Below, one piece after another: positions 50,436 to 58,990 of a stretch of DNA of 64,000 bases. The position numbers were made by a program, and so were the translations under genes. Under the pieces are notes generated by a model, which was given only the letters and a program-made list of their open reading frames with translations, searched no databases and was not told the DNA's origin. Each line of letters starts with the position of its first letter. Position 1 is the first letter of the stretch. Origin of the DNA: Alphaproteobacteria bacterium (GTDB lineage: Bacteria; Pseudomonadota; Alphaproteobacteria; Micropepsales; Micropepsaceae); contig JAJPIX010000059.1 of the NCBI GenBank assembly GCA_021324545.1, positions 1-64,000 of the forward strand. Reading direction: 5' to 3'.

Positions 50436-51146
50436 CTAATCCTGGAAATTGACGCGTTCGCCGTTCTTTTCGTACGCGGGCGACAACAGCTCCACGATCA
50501 GCGGCGCCACCGCTTCGGGCGGCCTGAGCGTCATGGGGTCTTCGCCGGGCATGGCTTGCGCGCGCATCTTCGTGCGCAGCGGGCCGGGATTGAGGACATT
50601 GACCCGGACATTCGTGCCGGCACATTCCGCCGCATAGGTGAGCGCCAGTTCTTCCAGCGCGGCTTTGGTCGCGCCATAGCAACCCCAGAAGGCGCGGTGC
50701 GCGCGCGCAGCGCCCGAAGAAATGAACAGCACGCGCCCCGCATCGGATGCCCGCAGCAGCGGATCGAGCGAGCGGATCAGGCGCCAGTTCGCCGTGACAT
50801 TCACATCGAGCGCCTGCTGGAAGACTTTGGGATCGACATGCGCGAGCGGCGACAGCACGCCAAGAACGCCCGCATTGCCGAGAAAGGCATCAAGCCTGCC
50901 CCAGCGTTCATAGATCGAGGCGCCGAGCCGGTCGATCGCCGGAAAGTCGCGCAAATCGAGCGGAACAAGCGTGGCGGACCCGCCGGATTTCCTGATCTCG
51001 TCGTCGGCTTCTTCCAGCCCGCCCACCGTGCGCGCCACGAGTATGGTGTGCGCACCTTCTTTCGCCAAGGCAATGGCAGCGGCGCGGCCGATGCCGCGCG
51101 ATGCGCCGGTGATGAGCGCAATGCGCCCGGACAAGCGACCCGTCAT
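50436..51146 (-). CDS. Short-chain dehydrogenase/reductase
   Basis: 236 residues, classical SDR: LITGASRGIGRAAAIALA at the N-terminus, NAG in AFLGNAGVLG near 92, and catalytic Ser, Tyr and Lys in FISSGAARAHRAFWGCYGATKAALEE near 145-170 (in parts). The pattern after the Tyr resembles the YciK group. Lies 7 bp downstream of purF, so possibly cotranscribed. Substrate unknown. Confidence 0.85.
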   Translation of the reverse strand: MTGRLSGRIALITGASRGIGRAAAIALAKEGAHTILVARTVGGLEEADDEIRKSGGSATLVPLDLRDFPAIDRLGASIYERWGRLDAFLGNAGVLGVLSPLAHVDPKVFQQALDVNVTANWRLIRSLDPLLRASDAGRVLFISSGAARAHRAFWGCYGATKAALEELALTYAAECAGTNVRVNVLNPGPLRTKMRAQAMPGEDPMTLRPPEAVAPLIVELLSPAYEKNGERVNFQD

Positions 51147-51153
51147 CTTTCAA

Positions 51154-52614
51154 TCACGCAAATTCGGCCAGAAGCGACAGCTGATCCTTGCGGCCGCCGT
51201 TCGCATCGCTGGGCTCGATCGGATAGTCGCCGGAGAAGCAGGCATCGCAGAATTGCGGCGCCCGCGCGTTGCGCTTCACCGCGCCCATCGCGCGATAGAG
51301 CCCGTCCATGGAAATGAAGGCAAGGCTGTCGGCATTGATGAAGCGCTGCATTTCTTCGACCGTCATCCGATGCGCCAGCAGGTCTTCCTTGTTGGGCGTG
51401 TCCACGCCGTAGAAGCAGGAATGTGTGGTTGGCGGGCTTGCGATGCGGAAATGCACTTCGGTGGCGCCGGCATCGCGCACCATCTCGACGATCTTCTTGG
51501 ATGTCGTGCCGCGCACGATGGAATCATCCACCAGCACCACGCGCTTGCCTTTCAGCTTGGCGCGATTGGGATTGTGCTTCAGGCGCACGCCGAGATGGCG
51601 GATGCGGTCCGACGGTTCGATGAAGGTGCGGCCGACATAATGATTGCGGATGATGCCGAGCTCGAAGGGGATGCCGGACGCCTGCGAATAGCCGAGCGCA
51701 GCCGGCACGCCCGAATCCGGCACCGGGATCACCATGTCGGCATCCACCGGCGATTCATGCGCCAGCTCTTCGCCGATATTCTTGCGCGCGTCGTAAACAT
51801 TGCGGCCCTCAACGGTGGAATCGGGACGCGCGAAATAGATGTATTCGAACACGCAGAAACGATGAGGCTTCGGCGCGAAGGGCCGGTATGACTCAATGCC
51901 ATCTGCGGTGGCGACAACCATCTCGCCCGGCTGCACGTCGCGGACAAAGCGGGCGCCAATAATATCCAGAGCGCAGGTTTCCGACGCCAGAATGGGCGCG
52001 CCATCGAGGTCACCCAGGACAAGCGGGCGCACGCCGAACGGATCGCGCACGCCGATCAGCTTCTTCGACGTGAGCGCCACCAGCGAATAGGCGCCCTCCA
52101 CCTGCTTGAGCGCATCGATCAGCCTGTCCACGATCGGACCGTAAGCGCTGCGCGCCGTGAGATGGATGATCACCTCGGTGTCCGACGTGGACTGAAAAAT
52201 CGCGCCTTCGCGCACAAGATCGGCCCGCAGCGCCCGCGCGTTGGTCAGATTGCCGTTGTGGGCGATGGCGATGCCGCCGCCCGTAAGATCGGCGAACATC
52301 GGCTGGATGTTGCGGATCACCGACCCGCCCGTCGTGGAATAGCGGTTGTGGCCGATGGCAAAGCTGCCCTTCAGCTTGGCGGCGTGATTGCTGTTCTTGC
52401 CGAAAGCATCGCCGACCAGGCCCGGATGGCGCTCGGCGATGAACTGGCTGCCGTCGAACGTCACGATGCCCGCGGCTTCCTGCCCCCGATGCTGCAGGGC
52501 ATGAAGCCCGAGGACCGTCAGCGCGCCCGCGTCGTCATGGCCGAAAATGCCAAATACGCCGCACTCTTCGTGCAGCGCATCGTCGAATGCCCGTCCGGAT
52601 GGAAGGCCGCTCAT
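51154..52614 (-). CDS. purF: Amidophosphoribosyltransferase
   Basis: First committed enzyme of purine synthesis, 486 residues. A short propeptide MSGLPSGRAFDDALHEE precedes the N-terminal nucleophile Cys of CGVFGIFGHD. GHNRYSTTGG and IAHNGNLTNA mark the glutaminase domain; RVVLVDDSIVRGTTSKKIVEM near 360-380 is the PRPP site. Overlaps the cvpA stop by 4 bp. Confidence 0.97.
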   Translation of the reverse strand: MSGLPSGRAFDDALHEECGVFGIFGHDDAGALTVLGLHALQHRGQEAAGIVTFDGSQFIAERHPGLVGDAFGKNSNHAAKLKGSFAIGHNRYSTTGGSVIRNIQPMFADLTGGGIAIAHNGNLTNARALRADLVREGAIFQSTSDTEVIIHLTARSAYGPIVDRLIDALKQVEGAYSLVALTSKKLIGVRDPFGVRPLVLGDLDGAPILASETCALDIIGARFVRDVQPGEMVVATADGIESYRPFAPKPHRFCVFEYIYFARPDSTVEGRNVYDARKNIGEELAHESPVDADMVIPVPDSGVPAALGYSQASGIPFELGIIRNHYVGRTFIEPSDRIRHLGVRLKHNPNRAKLKGKRVVLVDDSIVRGTTSKKIVEMVRDAGATEVHFRIASPPTTHSCFYGVDTPNKEDLLAHRMTVEEMQRFINADSLAFISMDGLYRAMGAVKRNARAPQFCDACFSGDYPIEPSDANGGRKDQLSLLAEFA

Positions 52615-53315
52615 CGGTGACCGCCGTTTCCCGTGGCCTGTATCAGCCTGTTTAGTCCCTGCCGTTCCTGGGCGCTATAGCCCTTGCGACCATGCTTTGC
52701 AGCGGGCCTTGATGCCGCGCCCGTGGCGGTTCTGACGGGATTGGCCGCAGCCGGGCCCGCGGGCTTGCTGACCGCCGACTGCGCGGCCGGCGCGGGCGCG
52801 GGCTTGAGATCATGGGCAAATTGCGTGTCCCGCTCGGGGACAAGCGAAAGAAGGACCTCCGTGGAGCTCTGGACGAGCGGCAGCAGACGGGCCTGCCTCA
52901 CCCAGTCAGGCTGAACCTTGGGCGGCACGAGCATGGAAAAAAGCAGATAGGCAATGCCCACAATGGCAAAGCCGCGCACGACGCCAAATGCGAGGCCAAG
53001 CGACCGGTCCACCGCCCCCACGGGCGAATGCTTTACGTTCTCCGAAAAGCGGTAGCTCACAAACGACAGCGGAATAAGGACAAGCAGAAAGATCCCCGCA
53101 TAGGCAATGAGATCGCCCAGAACCGGCGGCGAAATGCGCGAATGAAACATCGGCGCCAGCACCGGGCCGAAATAGAGCGTGGCGAAGGCCGCGGCTGCCC
53201 AGGCGAAAATCGAAAGCGTTTCCCGCACGAAGCCGCGATAGATCGCAAAACCCGTCGAGACCACAACGATCACGACGACCAGCAGATCAAGGAAGGTGAA
53301 GCTCAGATTCTGCAT
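52611..53315 (-). CDS. cvpA: CvpA family inner-membrane protein
   Basis: 234 residues with four hydrophobic helices: TFLDLLVVVIVVVSTGFAIYRG, FAWAAAAFATLYFG, GDLIAYAGIFLLVLIPLSFV and FGVVRGFAIVGIAYLLFSML. The C-terminal Ala/Pro-rich tail is disordered. CvpA proteins affect colicin V production and envelope stress resistance; the gene's place before purF is conserved. Confidence 0.9.
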   Translation of the reverse strand: MQNLSFTFLDLLVVVIVVVSTGFAIYRGFVRETLSIFAWAAAAFATLYFGPVLAPMFHSRISPPVLGDLIAYAGIFLLVLIPLSFVSYRFSENVKHSPVGAVDRSLGLAFGVVRGFAIVGIAYLLFSMLVPPKVQPDWVRQARLLPLVQSSTEVLLSLVPERDTQFAHDLKPAPAPAAQSAVSKPAGPAAANPVRTATGAASRPAAKHGRKGYSAQERQGLNRLIQATGNGGHR

Positions 53316-53320
53316 CGATT

Positions 53321-54721
53321 CTATTCTACCACGCCCGGGCGCACGATGCGGCGGGGTCTTTCCTGCGCCGCACCGGCGAATGCCGCCAGATCGGCCACAT
53401 CGCGGACGGGCCGCAGCTCAAGCCCGGAAATTGCGGTTTTCATGCCCGCCGGAACAGCCGCCAGCCGGAAACCGAGCTTGGCGGCTTCCTTCAGGCGCAG
53501 CTCGGCCTGCGGCGCCGGCCGCACGTCGCCGGAAAGGCTGATTTCTCCGAAAAATACGCAATCCTTCGGCAAGGCATGCCCGGTGAGAGAAGAAACAAGG
53601 GCCGCGGCCGCGGCCAGATCGGCGGCGGGCTCCCCGATCCGAAGGCCGCCCGCAACATTCAGATAGATGTCGGAGCCGCCAATGCCAAGACCGGCGCGCG
53701 CATCGAGCACGGCGAGAATCATGGCAAGCCGGCCGCCATCCCAGCCCACCACCGCGCGGCGCGGCGTGCCATAGCTTGCAGGCGCAACCAGCGCCTGCAC
53801 TTCCACCAGCAACGGCCGCGTGCCTTCGAGCCCCGCAAACACCGCAGCGCCCGGCGCGGACGCAAGACGATCGCCGAGAAACAGCGCGGACGGATTGCCG
53901 ACTTCGGCAAGGCCGCGGCCCGTCATCTCGAAAACGCCGATCTCGTCGGTGGGGCCGAAGCGGTTTTTCACCGCGCGCAGCACGCGGAAATGATGGCCGC
54001 GCTCGCCTTCGAAATACAGGACGGCATCCACCAGATGCTCCACCACCTTCGGCCCGGCGATCTGGCCGTCCTTGGTGACATGGCCCGCCAGCAGAAGCGT
54101 GGCGCCGGAGGCTTTGGCATAGCGGACCAGATCGAAGGAGGCCGTGCGCACCTGCGCAACCGTGCCGGGCGCGGCCTCGAGCGCCGATGTCCAGATCGTC
54201 TGGATGGAGTCGATGGCCAGCACATCCGGCGGCGGACCGGCCTCGAGCGTGGCGAGAATGTCTTCGATGCAGTTGGCCGAACCCAGCGCCACCGGCGCTT
54301 CGCTGACCTCCAGGCGGGCGGCGCGCAGCTGCACCTGCGCCATGGCTTCTTCGCCGGAGATGTACACCGCACGGCCGCCGGATTTTGCGAACGAAGAAAG
54401 CGCCTGAAGAATGAGGGTGGATTTGCCCACGCCCGGATCGCCGCCAATGAGCAGCGCCGAACCCGGCACCAGGCCGCCGCCGCAGACGCGATCGAATTCC
54501 GCAATGCCGGTGGCGCGGCGCGGCGGCGCCGCTTCCTGCGTTTTCAGGTCGTCGAGCGAAAACGGCCGGCCTCGCCCGCGCTTCTGCGCCAACGCCCCCG
54601 CCGGCACGGCGCGCGCTTCTTCCACAATCGTGTTCCAGCCGCCACACGCATCGCACTTGCCAGACCATTTGGCCTGGACCGCGCCGCATGCCTGGCAGGC
54701 GAATGTCGCGCTACGCGCCAT
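53321..54721 (-). CDS. radA: DNA repair protein RadA
   Basis: 466 residues. N-terminal zinc finger CQACGAVQAKWSGKCDACG, RecA-like ATPase with Walker A GGDPGVGKSTLILQALS near residue 95, the RadA-specific KNRFG motif in VKNRFGPTDEIG near 255, and a Lon-like C-terminal domain (DIYLNVAGGLRIGEPAADLAAAAAL, in part). Branch-migration factor in recombination. Located just upstream of cvpA with 5 bp between. Confidence 0.96.
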   Translation of the reverse strand: MARSATFACQACGAVQAKWSGKCDACGGWNTIVEEARAVPAGALAQKRGRGRPFSLDDLKTQEAAPPRRATGIAEFDRVCGGGLVPGSALLIGGDPGVGKSTLILQALSSFAKSGGRAVYISGEEAMAQVQLRAARLEVSEAPVALGSANCIEDILATLEAGPPPDVLAIDSIQTIWTSALEAAPGTVAQVRTASFDLVRYAKASGATLLLAGHVTKDGQIAGPKVVEHLVDAVLYFEGERGHHFRVLRAVKNRFGPTDEIGVFEMTGRGLAEVGNPSALFLGDRLASAPGAAVFAGLEGTRPLLVEVQALVAPASYGTPRRAVVGWDGGRLAMILAVLDARAGLGIGGSDIYLNVAGGLRIGEPAADLAAAAALVSSLTGHALPKDCVFFGEISLSGDVRPAPQAELRLKEAAKLGFRLAAVPAGMKTAISGLELRPVRDVADLAAFAGAAQERPRRIVRPGVVE

Positions 54722-54760
54722 GTTGCCGTTCCGTTCCCAAAAAATCGCGCGCGCAAAGAT

Positions 54761-55543
54761 TCATCTGCGCACCTCCATCTTGATGGGCCCTTCGGCGCGG
54801 CCGTGGATGAACTGGTCCACGTATGGATTGCCGCTGTTGTCGATGTCCGCTGTCGGCCCGTCCCAGATGATCTTGCCTTTATAGAGCATGGCGATGCGGC
54901 TGGAGATTTTCCGCGCGCTCGCCATGTCGTGGGTGATCGAGAGCGTGGAGACGCCGAGATCCTTCACCGTGCTGACGATCAGCCCGTTGATGACATCGGC
55001 CATGATGGGATCAAGACCCGTGGTGGGCTCGTCGAAGAAAATGATCTGCGGGTCGGCGGCGATGGCGCGCGCAAGGCCCACGCGCTTCTGCATGCCGCCG
55101 GAAAGTTCTGCCGGCGAAAGCATTGCGACATCGGGACCAAGCCCCACCTTGGCAAGCTTTTCGATGGCGATGTCGCGCGCTTTGCGCCGCGGCACGCCGT
55201 GCCCCTGGATCAGGCCGAAGGCGACGTTTTCCCAGACCGGCAGGCTGTCGAACAGCGCCGAGCCCTGGAACAGCATGCCGAATTTCTTGAGCACGGCTTC
55301 GCGCGCGCGCCCATGCAGATGGGTGACCTCCTGCCCGTCCACGAAGATCCTGCCGGAATCGGGCCGCAGGATTCCCAGCACGCATTTGATCATCACGGAT
55401 TTGCCGGTGCCCGATCCGCCGATGACGACAAGCGACTGGCCCGCATCGAGCGTGAGATCGATTCCGTCCAGCACGACCTTGCGCCCGAATTGCTTCCTGA
55501 CGCCCCGGAGTTCGACTTTCGGTGTGGTTGCGGATCTGGCCAT
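54761..55543 (-). CDS. mlaF: Phospholipid/ABC transport ATP-binding protein MlaF
   Basis: 260 residues. Walker A GGSGTGKSVMIKC near 45, Q-loop LFQGSALFD, signature LSGGMQKRVGLARAI near 150, Walker B IIFFDEPTTGLDP and H-loop ITHD. MlaF sequences show the same GTGKSV P-loop. Partner of MlaE, 1 bp apart. Drives phospholipid movement between membranes. Confidence 0.93.
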   Translation of the reverse strand: MARSATTPKVELRGVRKQFGRKVVLDGIDLTLDAGQSLVVIGGSGTGKSVMIKCVLGILRPDSGRIFVDGQEVTHLHGRAREAVLKKFGMLFQGSALFDSLPVWENVAFGLIQGHGVPRRKARDIAIEKLAKVGLGPDVAMLSPAELSGGMQKRVGLARAIAADPQIIFFDEPTTGLDPIMADVINGLIVSTVKDLGVSTLSITHDMASARKISSRIAMLYKGKIIWDGPTADIDNSGNPYVDQFIHGRAEGPIKMEVRR

Positions 55544-55544
55544 G

Positions 55545-56318
55545 TCAGTGCGGGAAGATCACCGAAGTGAGAATGTAATTCGCGGCAAGGATGAGAATGG
55601 AGGCGCTGACCACCGCATTTGTGGTGGCCGTGCCCACGCCCTGCGCGCCGCCCCTGGAATTGAAGCCGTGGTAGCAGCCCATAAGCGCGATGATGAACCC
55701 GAACACGGCCGCCTTGATCAGGCCGGAGGTGACGTCCTGATTGGTGACGAAGTTGGCGGTGTTGCGCAAGTAGACCGTGCCGTTGAAGTTGAGGCTTTCG
55801 GTGGCGACGACATAACCGCCCAGCACGCCGATGGAATCGGCGATGGCCACAAGAATCGGCATGCTGATCACGGCGGCAAGCAGGCGGGGAACGACGAGAT
55901 ATTTGACCGGATTGGTCGAAAGCGTGGTGAGCGCGTCGATCTGCTCTGTCACCCGCATCGTGCCGATTTCGGCGGCGATGGCCGCGGCCACCCGGCCGGC
56001 CACCATCAGGCCCGCGATCACCGGACCCAGCTCGCGCGTGATGCCGAGCACAACGATCTGCGGCACAAAGGTTTCCGCGCCATAGCGGCTGCTGCCGATG
56101 AATATCTGCAGGGCCAGCACGCCGCCCGTGAAGAAGGCGGTGAGCCCCACCACCGGCAGCGAAAAATAGCCGATGCGCATCATCTGCCTGACGATGAGCA
56201 GCCAGTAAATCGGGGGCCGGACGCAGGCCGACACCGCATCGGCGGCGAAAACCGCAAGGCTTCCTGTGGCGCGGAAAAAGACCAGAACGACATGGCCGAT
56301 GGCGCGAAGGATGTTCAT
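55545..56318 (-). CDS. mlaE: Phospholipid ABC transporter permease MlaE
   Basis: 257 residues, five to six hydrophobic helices with the MlaE permease pattern: GYFSLPVVGLTAFFTGGVLALQI (in part), GAETFVPQIVVLGITRELGPVIAGLMVAGRV near 90-120 (in parts), and CYHGFNSRGGAQGVGTATTNAVV near 200-225. No mlaD follows mlaF here; radA does. It overlaps the alr stop by 4 bp. Confidence 0.93.
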   Translation of the reverse strand: MNILRAIGHVVLVFFRATGSLAVFAADAVSACVRPPIYWLLIVRQMMRIGYFSLPVVGLTAFFTGGVLALQIFIGSSRYGAETFVPQIVVLGITRELGPVIAGLMVAGRVAAAIAAEIGTMRVTEQIDALTTLSTNPVKYLVVPRLLAAVISMPILVAIADSIGVLGGYVVATESLNFNGTVYLRNTANFVTNQDVTSGLIKAAVFGFIIALMGCYHGFNSRGGAQGVGTATTNAVVSASILILAANYILTSVIFPH

Positions 56319-57421
56319 AGGCCGCTCACATAATGGCGCCGGACGCGCGGCTTGAAGCTGGTGAGGATTTCATAGGGCGCGGTTCCCGACGCGGCGGCAA
56401 GCTCATCGAGCGCGATGGTGTCGCCCAGAAACTCGACCTCCGCACCCAGTTCGACGGCGCGCGGCGGAATATCGGTGACATCGAGCGTGATCAGATCCAT
56501 CGAGACGCGGCCCGCGATGGGCGCGCGCTGACCGCCGATGGCGCCATGGCCCCTGTTGGAAAGCGCGCGCATCAAACCGTCGGCATACCCCAAGGCAACG
56601 GTGGCGAGCGTGGAAGGCCGCCCGGTCCGGAAGGTGGCTCCGTAGCCTGCGCTTTCGCCAACGTCAACGCGGCGAATCTGGAGAATGCGCCCGCAAAGCT
56701 GCGCAACGGTCTTGAAGGGATTTGGTCTTTGGGATTGCGGCCGTCCGCCGTAAAGGCCAAGGCCGGGCCGCACCATGTCGAATGTGTAATCCTTGCCGAG
56801 CAGGATTCCGCCGGACGAGGCGAGACTGGCGGGCGCCGGCGGCAACATGGCGAGCGCGGTCCTGAACCGGTCGAGCTGCACGACATTCATCCTGTCGGCC
56901 GGATCGTCGGCGCAGGCAAGATGGCTCATCCACAGCACGACCCGCAGACCGTCGAGCCGCCGGCCTGCTTCGGCGGCGAGCGTGGCAAGCTCGTTGCCCG
57001 GAAGGCCCAGCCGGTTCATGCCCGTGTCGATGTGAATGGCCGCATCGAGCGCGGTGCGCATTTCGCGCGCGGCGGCGGACCAGGCGGCGATCTCGGCCAG
57101 CGAATTGAGCGCGGGCGTGAGCCGGTATTCGATCAGCGCGGGCACCATGTCGGGCTGCGCGCCGTCGAGCACAAAGATGCGCGATCCGGGAACAATGGGG
57201 CGAAGCGCAATGCCTTCTTCGAGGCGGGCCACAAAGAAGGTGTCGCAGCCGGCCGCGGCGAGCGCGCGCGCGCAAGCTTCCATCCCCATGCCATAGGCAT
57301 CGGCTTTGACAACGCCCGTCACTTCCGCCGGCGCGGCCAGCCGCTGGCAGATGCGGTAGTTCTCCGCAATCGCGCCAAGCCGGACCGTCAGCCGCGCGGC
57401 TTCGAAATCGGAATTGCTCAT
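56315..57421 (-). CDS. alr: Alanine racemase
   Basis: Supplies D-alanine for peptidoglycan. 368 residues from ATG 57421. The PLP-Lys motif is VVKADAYGMG near residue 40; the second catalytic base Tyr is in ESAGYGATF near 255; IDTGMNRLGL near 130 and the C-terminal domain (LDVTDIPPRAVELGAEVEFLG, in part) are complete. First gene of a minus-strand run alr-mlaE-mlaF-radA-cvpA-purF. Confidence 0.95.
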   Translation of the reverse strand: MSNSDFEAARLTVRLGAIAENYRICQRLAAPAEVTGVVKADAYGMGMEACARALAAAGCDTFFVARLEEGIALRPIVPGSRIFVLDGAQPDMVPALIEYRLTPALNSLAEIAAWSAAAREMRTALDAAIHIDTGMNRLGLPGNELATLAAEAGRRLDGLRVVLWMSHLACADDPADRMNVVQLDRFRTALAMLPPAPASLASSGGILLGKDYTFDMVRPGLGLYGGRPQSQRPNPFKTVAQLCGRILQIRRVDVGESAGYGATFRTGRPSTLATVALGYADGLMRALSNRGHGAIGGQRAPIAGRVSMDLITLDVTDIPPRAVELGAEVEFLGDTIALDELAAASGTAPYEILTSFKPRVRRHYVSGL

Positions 57422-57779
57422 AGGCGGGCCACAATGCAGGGGCGTCTTGAGAGCGTCAAAGCATGCCCGCTCCCCGCGCGGAAGCATCGCAGCGGAAAAA
57501 TGGCGGAATTCCAGGCCAATTGTTTTCACGAATCGCAGACCCCCTCCCCCCTCTCTCCTTCCCCCCGTTTCCGGCTTTGCATTGGACAGACTCCTTTCCC
57601 TCCGGCGGCGGGATCATTCCCGGCCGGTCCCGGCGCCGATTCGGCGCAAACAGAACATAATAGGAACATTTAGGTTAGTTGTCAAGCCATAGGTTTTACA
57701 TCTGGAACGGGTTAACCACGGCGCAGGGAAATGCGCCCCTTGGCGCAGAACTGTCCCAAAATGGGCGGCGGAGGCAGAC
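57422..57779. other. Intergenic region between divergent alr and lipoprotein genes
   Basis: 358 bp without a gene I can support. Notable only for a pyrimidine-rich run (CCCCCTCCCCCCTCTCTCC near 57541-57560), an AT-rich stretch TAATAGGAACATTTAGGTTAG at 57659-57678 in two parts that may hold the promoter of the gene at 57780, and a GGTTAACC palindrome at 57710-57717. Nothing else is evident. Confidence 0.5.
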
Positions 57780-58286
57780 ATGCGCACATTGGCAGGCATC
57801 ACGGCCGTTCTGATGGCTTCGATGACGCTCTGGAGTTGCGATCAGCAGCAGGCCCAGGCGCCCGCGCCTGCCGCGCCGGCCCCGCAGGCCTGCAACTGCA
57901 CGCCGCCACCGCCGCCGTGCAACTGCACGCCGCAGGCGGCCCAGCCCGCGCCGGCCATGGCGGCCGTCACGCATTACCGGCGTCACCATCACCACCATTA
58001 CTACGCAAGCGAAGAGATCATGCCGGGTTCGCCCGGCTATGTGAGCGACAGCGGCGCTGTGGGCGAAAGCGAATACGCCGCCGCGCAATATTCGAGTTCG
58101 AGCAGCGTGTCCTATCTGGGCCCGCCGCCGCCGGGGCCGTCCTTTGTGGACGGCTATGGCCGCGGACATTTCTGGAGCCGCGGCGAGGTTGCGCATTTCG
58201 CGCATCAGGCCGACGCCAACGGCTATTACGCGCACCTGCGCCTGCGGCCCTGGCGCAAATACGACGCGACCTGCGACTGGCGGTAG
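57780..58286 (+). CDS. Lipoprotein with CNCTP repeats and His-rich stretch
   Basis: 168 residues; ATG preceded by GGAGG at 5 bp. Signal with lipobox LWSC near residue 20. The mature N-terminus is Gln/Ala/Pro-rich and holds two CNCTPP units (ACNCTPPPPPCNCTP), followed by HYRRHHHHHYYASEE near residue 68. The C-terminal third (FVDGYGRGHFWSRGEVAHFAH...) is rich in aromatic residues. Cys-His clusters could bind metal, but I recognise no family. It stands alone between divergent alr and the ParDE pair. Confidence 0.65.
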   Translation: MRTLAGITAVLMASMTLWSCDQQQAQAPAPAAPAPQACNCTPPPPPCNCTPQAAQPAPAMAAVTHYRRHHHHHYYASEEIMPGSPGYVSDSGAVGESEYAAAQYSSSSSVSYLGPPPPGPSFVDGYGRGHFWSRGEVAHFAHQADANGYYAHLRLRPWRKYDATCDWR

Positions 58287-58309
58287 GGCGGGAGCCGGAC
58301 GGGACGCCT

Positions 58310-58603
58310 TCAGAAAAGTTCCGGCAGATCGCGCATGCCTTCAACGACGGCAACGATTTCTACGACATCTTCAGTTCGCCGGAATTCGTAAAGCACAAGA
58401 TAGGCTCCATGCACGAGCGTTCGCGCGCCCTGACGAATATCGTCACGCTTGCGGCCTATTTCGGGAAAACGCCGCAGACGTTCTATCTTCGCGTCCAAGT
58501 CAAGGAGCAGCCTGTCAGCCGCGTTGACGTTGTCCGCGGCAATGAACTTCCAGATGCGCCTGAAGTCTTCGAGCGCACGCCGCGAAATGACGATGTCCGT
58601 CAC
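58310..58603 (-). CDS. parE: ParE-family toxin
   Basis: 97 residues of RelE/ParE fold: ALEDFRRIWKFIAADNVNAAD near 10-30, RRFPEIGRKRDDIRQGARTL near 45, and the final strand YLVLYEFRRTEDVVEIVAVVEGMRD (in part). ParE toxins poison DNA gyrase. Start overlaps the antitoxin stop (ATGA). Confidence 0.9.
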   Translation of the reverse strand: MTDIVISRRALEDFRRIWKFIAADNVNAADRLLLDLDAKIERLRRFPEIGRKRDDIRQGARTLVHGAYLVLYEFRRTEDVVEIVAVVEGMRDLPELF

Positions 58604-58881
58604 GATTTGCGCTTGCGGGCTTTCGGCTTTTCGGAATGAAGCCCCTTGAGGATTTTGCGCATGTCGTAAGTTCCGGCGGCGCCGCTCTTCTTGCCCTCAT
58701 CCCACGCCCGGCGGAGCATGGCGCGTTCGCGGGTCCGAAGGTCCCGCCGATCCGTCCACAGCCGTACGGCTTCGCGCACAACTTCGCTGGTGGATGCATA
58801 TTCGCCTTTTTCGACGGCGGCGCGAATCCGGTCGGCCATCGGCCCGGGAAACACGACCGTCATACGCTCGATGTTGGACAT
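58600..58881 (-). CDS. parD: ParD-family ribbon-helix-helix antitoxin
   Basis: 93 residues. An N-terminal ribbon-helix-helix unit (RMTVVFPGPMADRIRAAVEKGEYAST then SEVVREAVRLW) matches ParD/CopG antitoxins; the Lys-rich tail (HSEKPKARKRKS) should wrap the toxin. It precedes parE in the usual order. A palindrome upstream is a likely operator. Confidence 0.9.
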   Translation of the reverse strand: MSNIERMTVVFPGPMADRIRAAVEKGEYASTSEVVREAVRLWTDRRDLRTRERAMLRRAWDEGKKSGAAGTYDMRKILKGLHSEKPKARKRKS

Positions 58882-58891
58882 TGACTCGCTC

Positions 58892-58930
58892 GTTATGCAT
58901 TTATCATAACATTTCTTACTTCAAAGGCAA
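58892..58930 (-). promoter_or_regulatory. Promoter/operator of parDE
   Basis: On the minus strand TTGCCT, 16-bp spacer and TATGAT precede parD. The perfect inverted repeat GTTATG-N7-CATAAC (58892-58910) overlaps the -10 box, 11 bp before the start codon, suitable for a ribbon-helix-helix dimer. Confidence 0.55.
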
Positions 58931-58951
58931 TGGACATTCCCACATCTGGCA

Positions 58952-58978
58952 CCGGGAACAAGCCCGGCCATGACGGCA
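58952..58978. repeat. Short fragment of the REP-like element
   Basis: CCGGG-AACAAG-CCCGGCCATGACGG resembles one end of the dispersed GTCATNG...CNATGACG elements, here as a solo hairpin between parDE and dnaB. Confidence 0.4.
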
Positions 58979-58990
58979 TGAGACAAGGGG

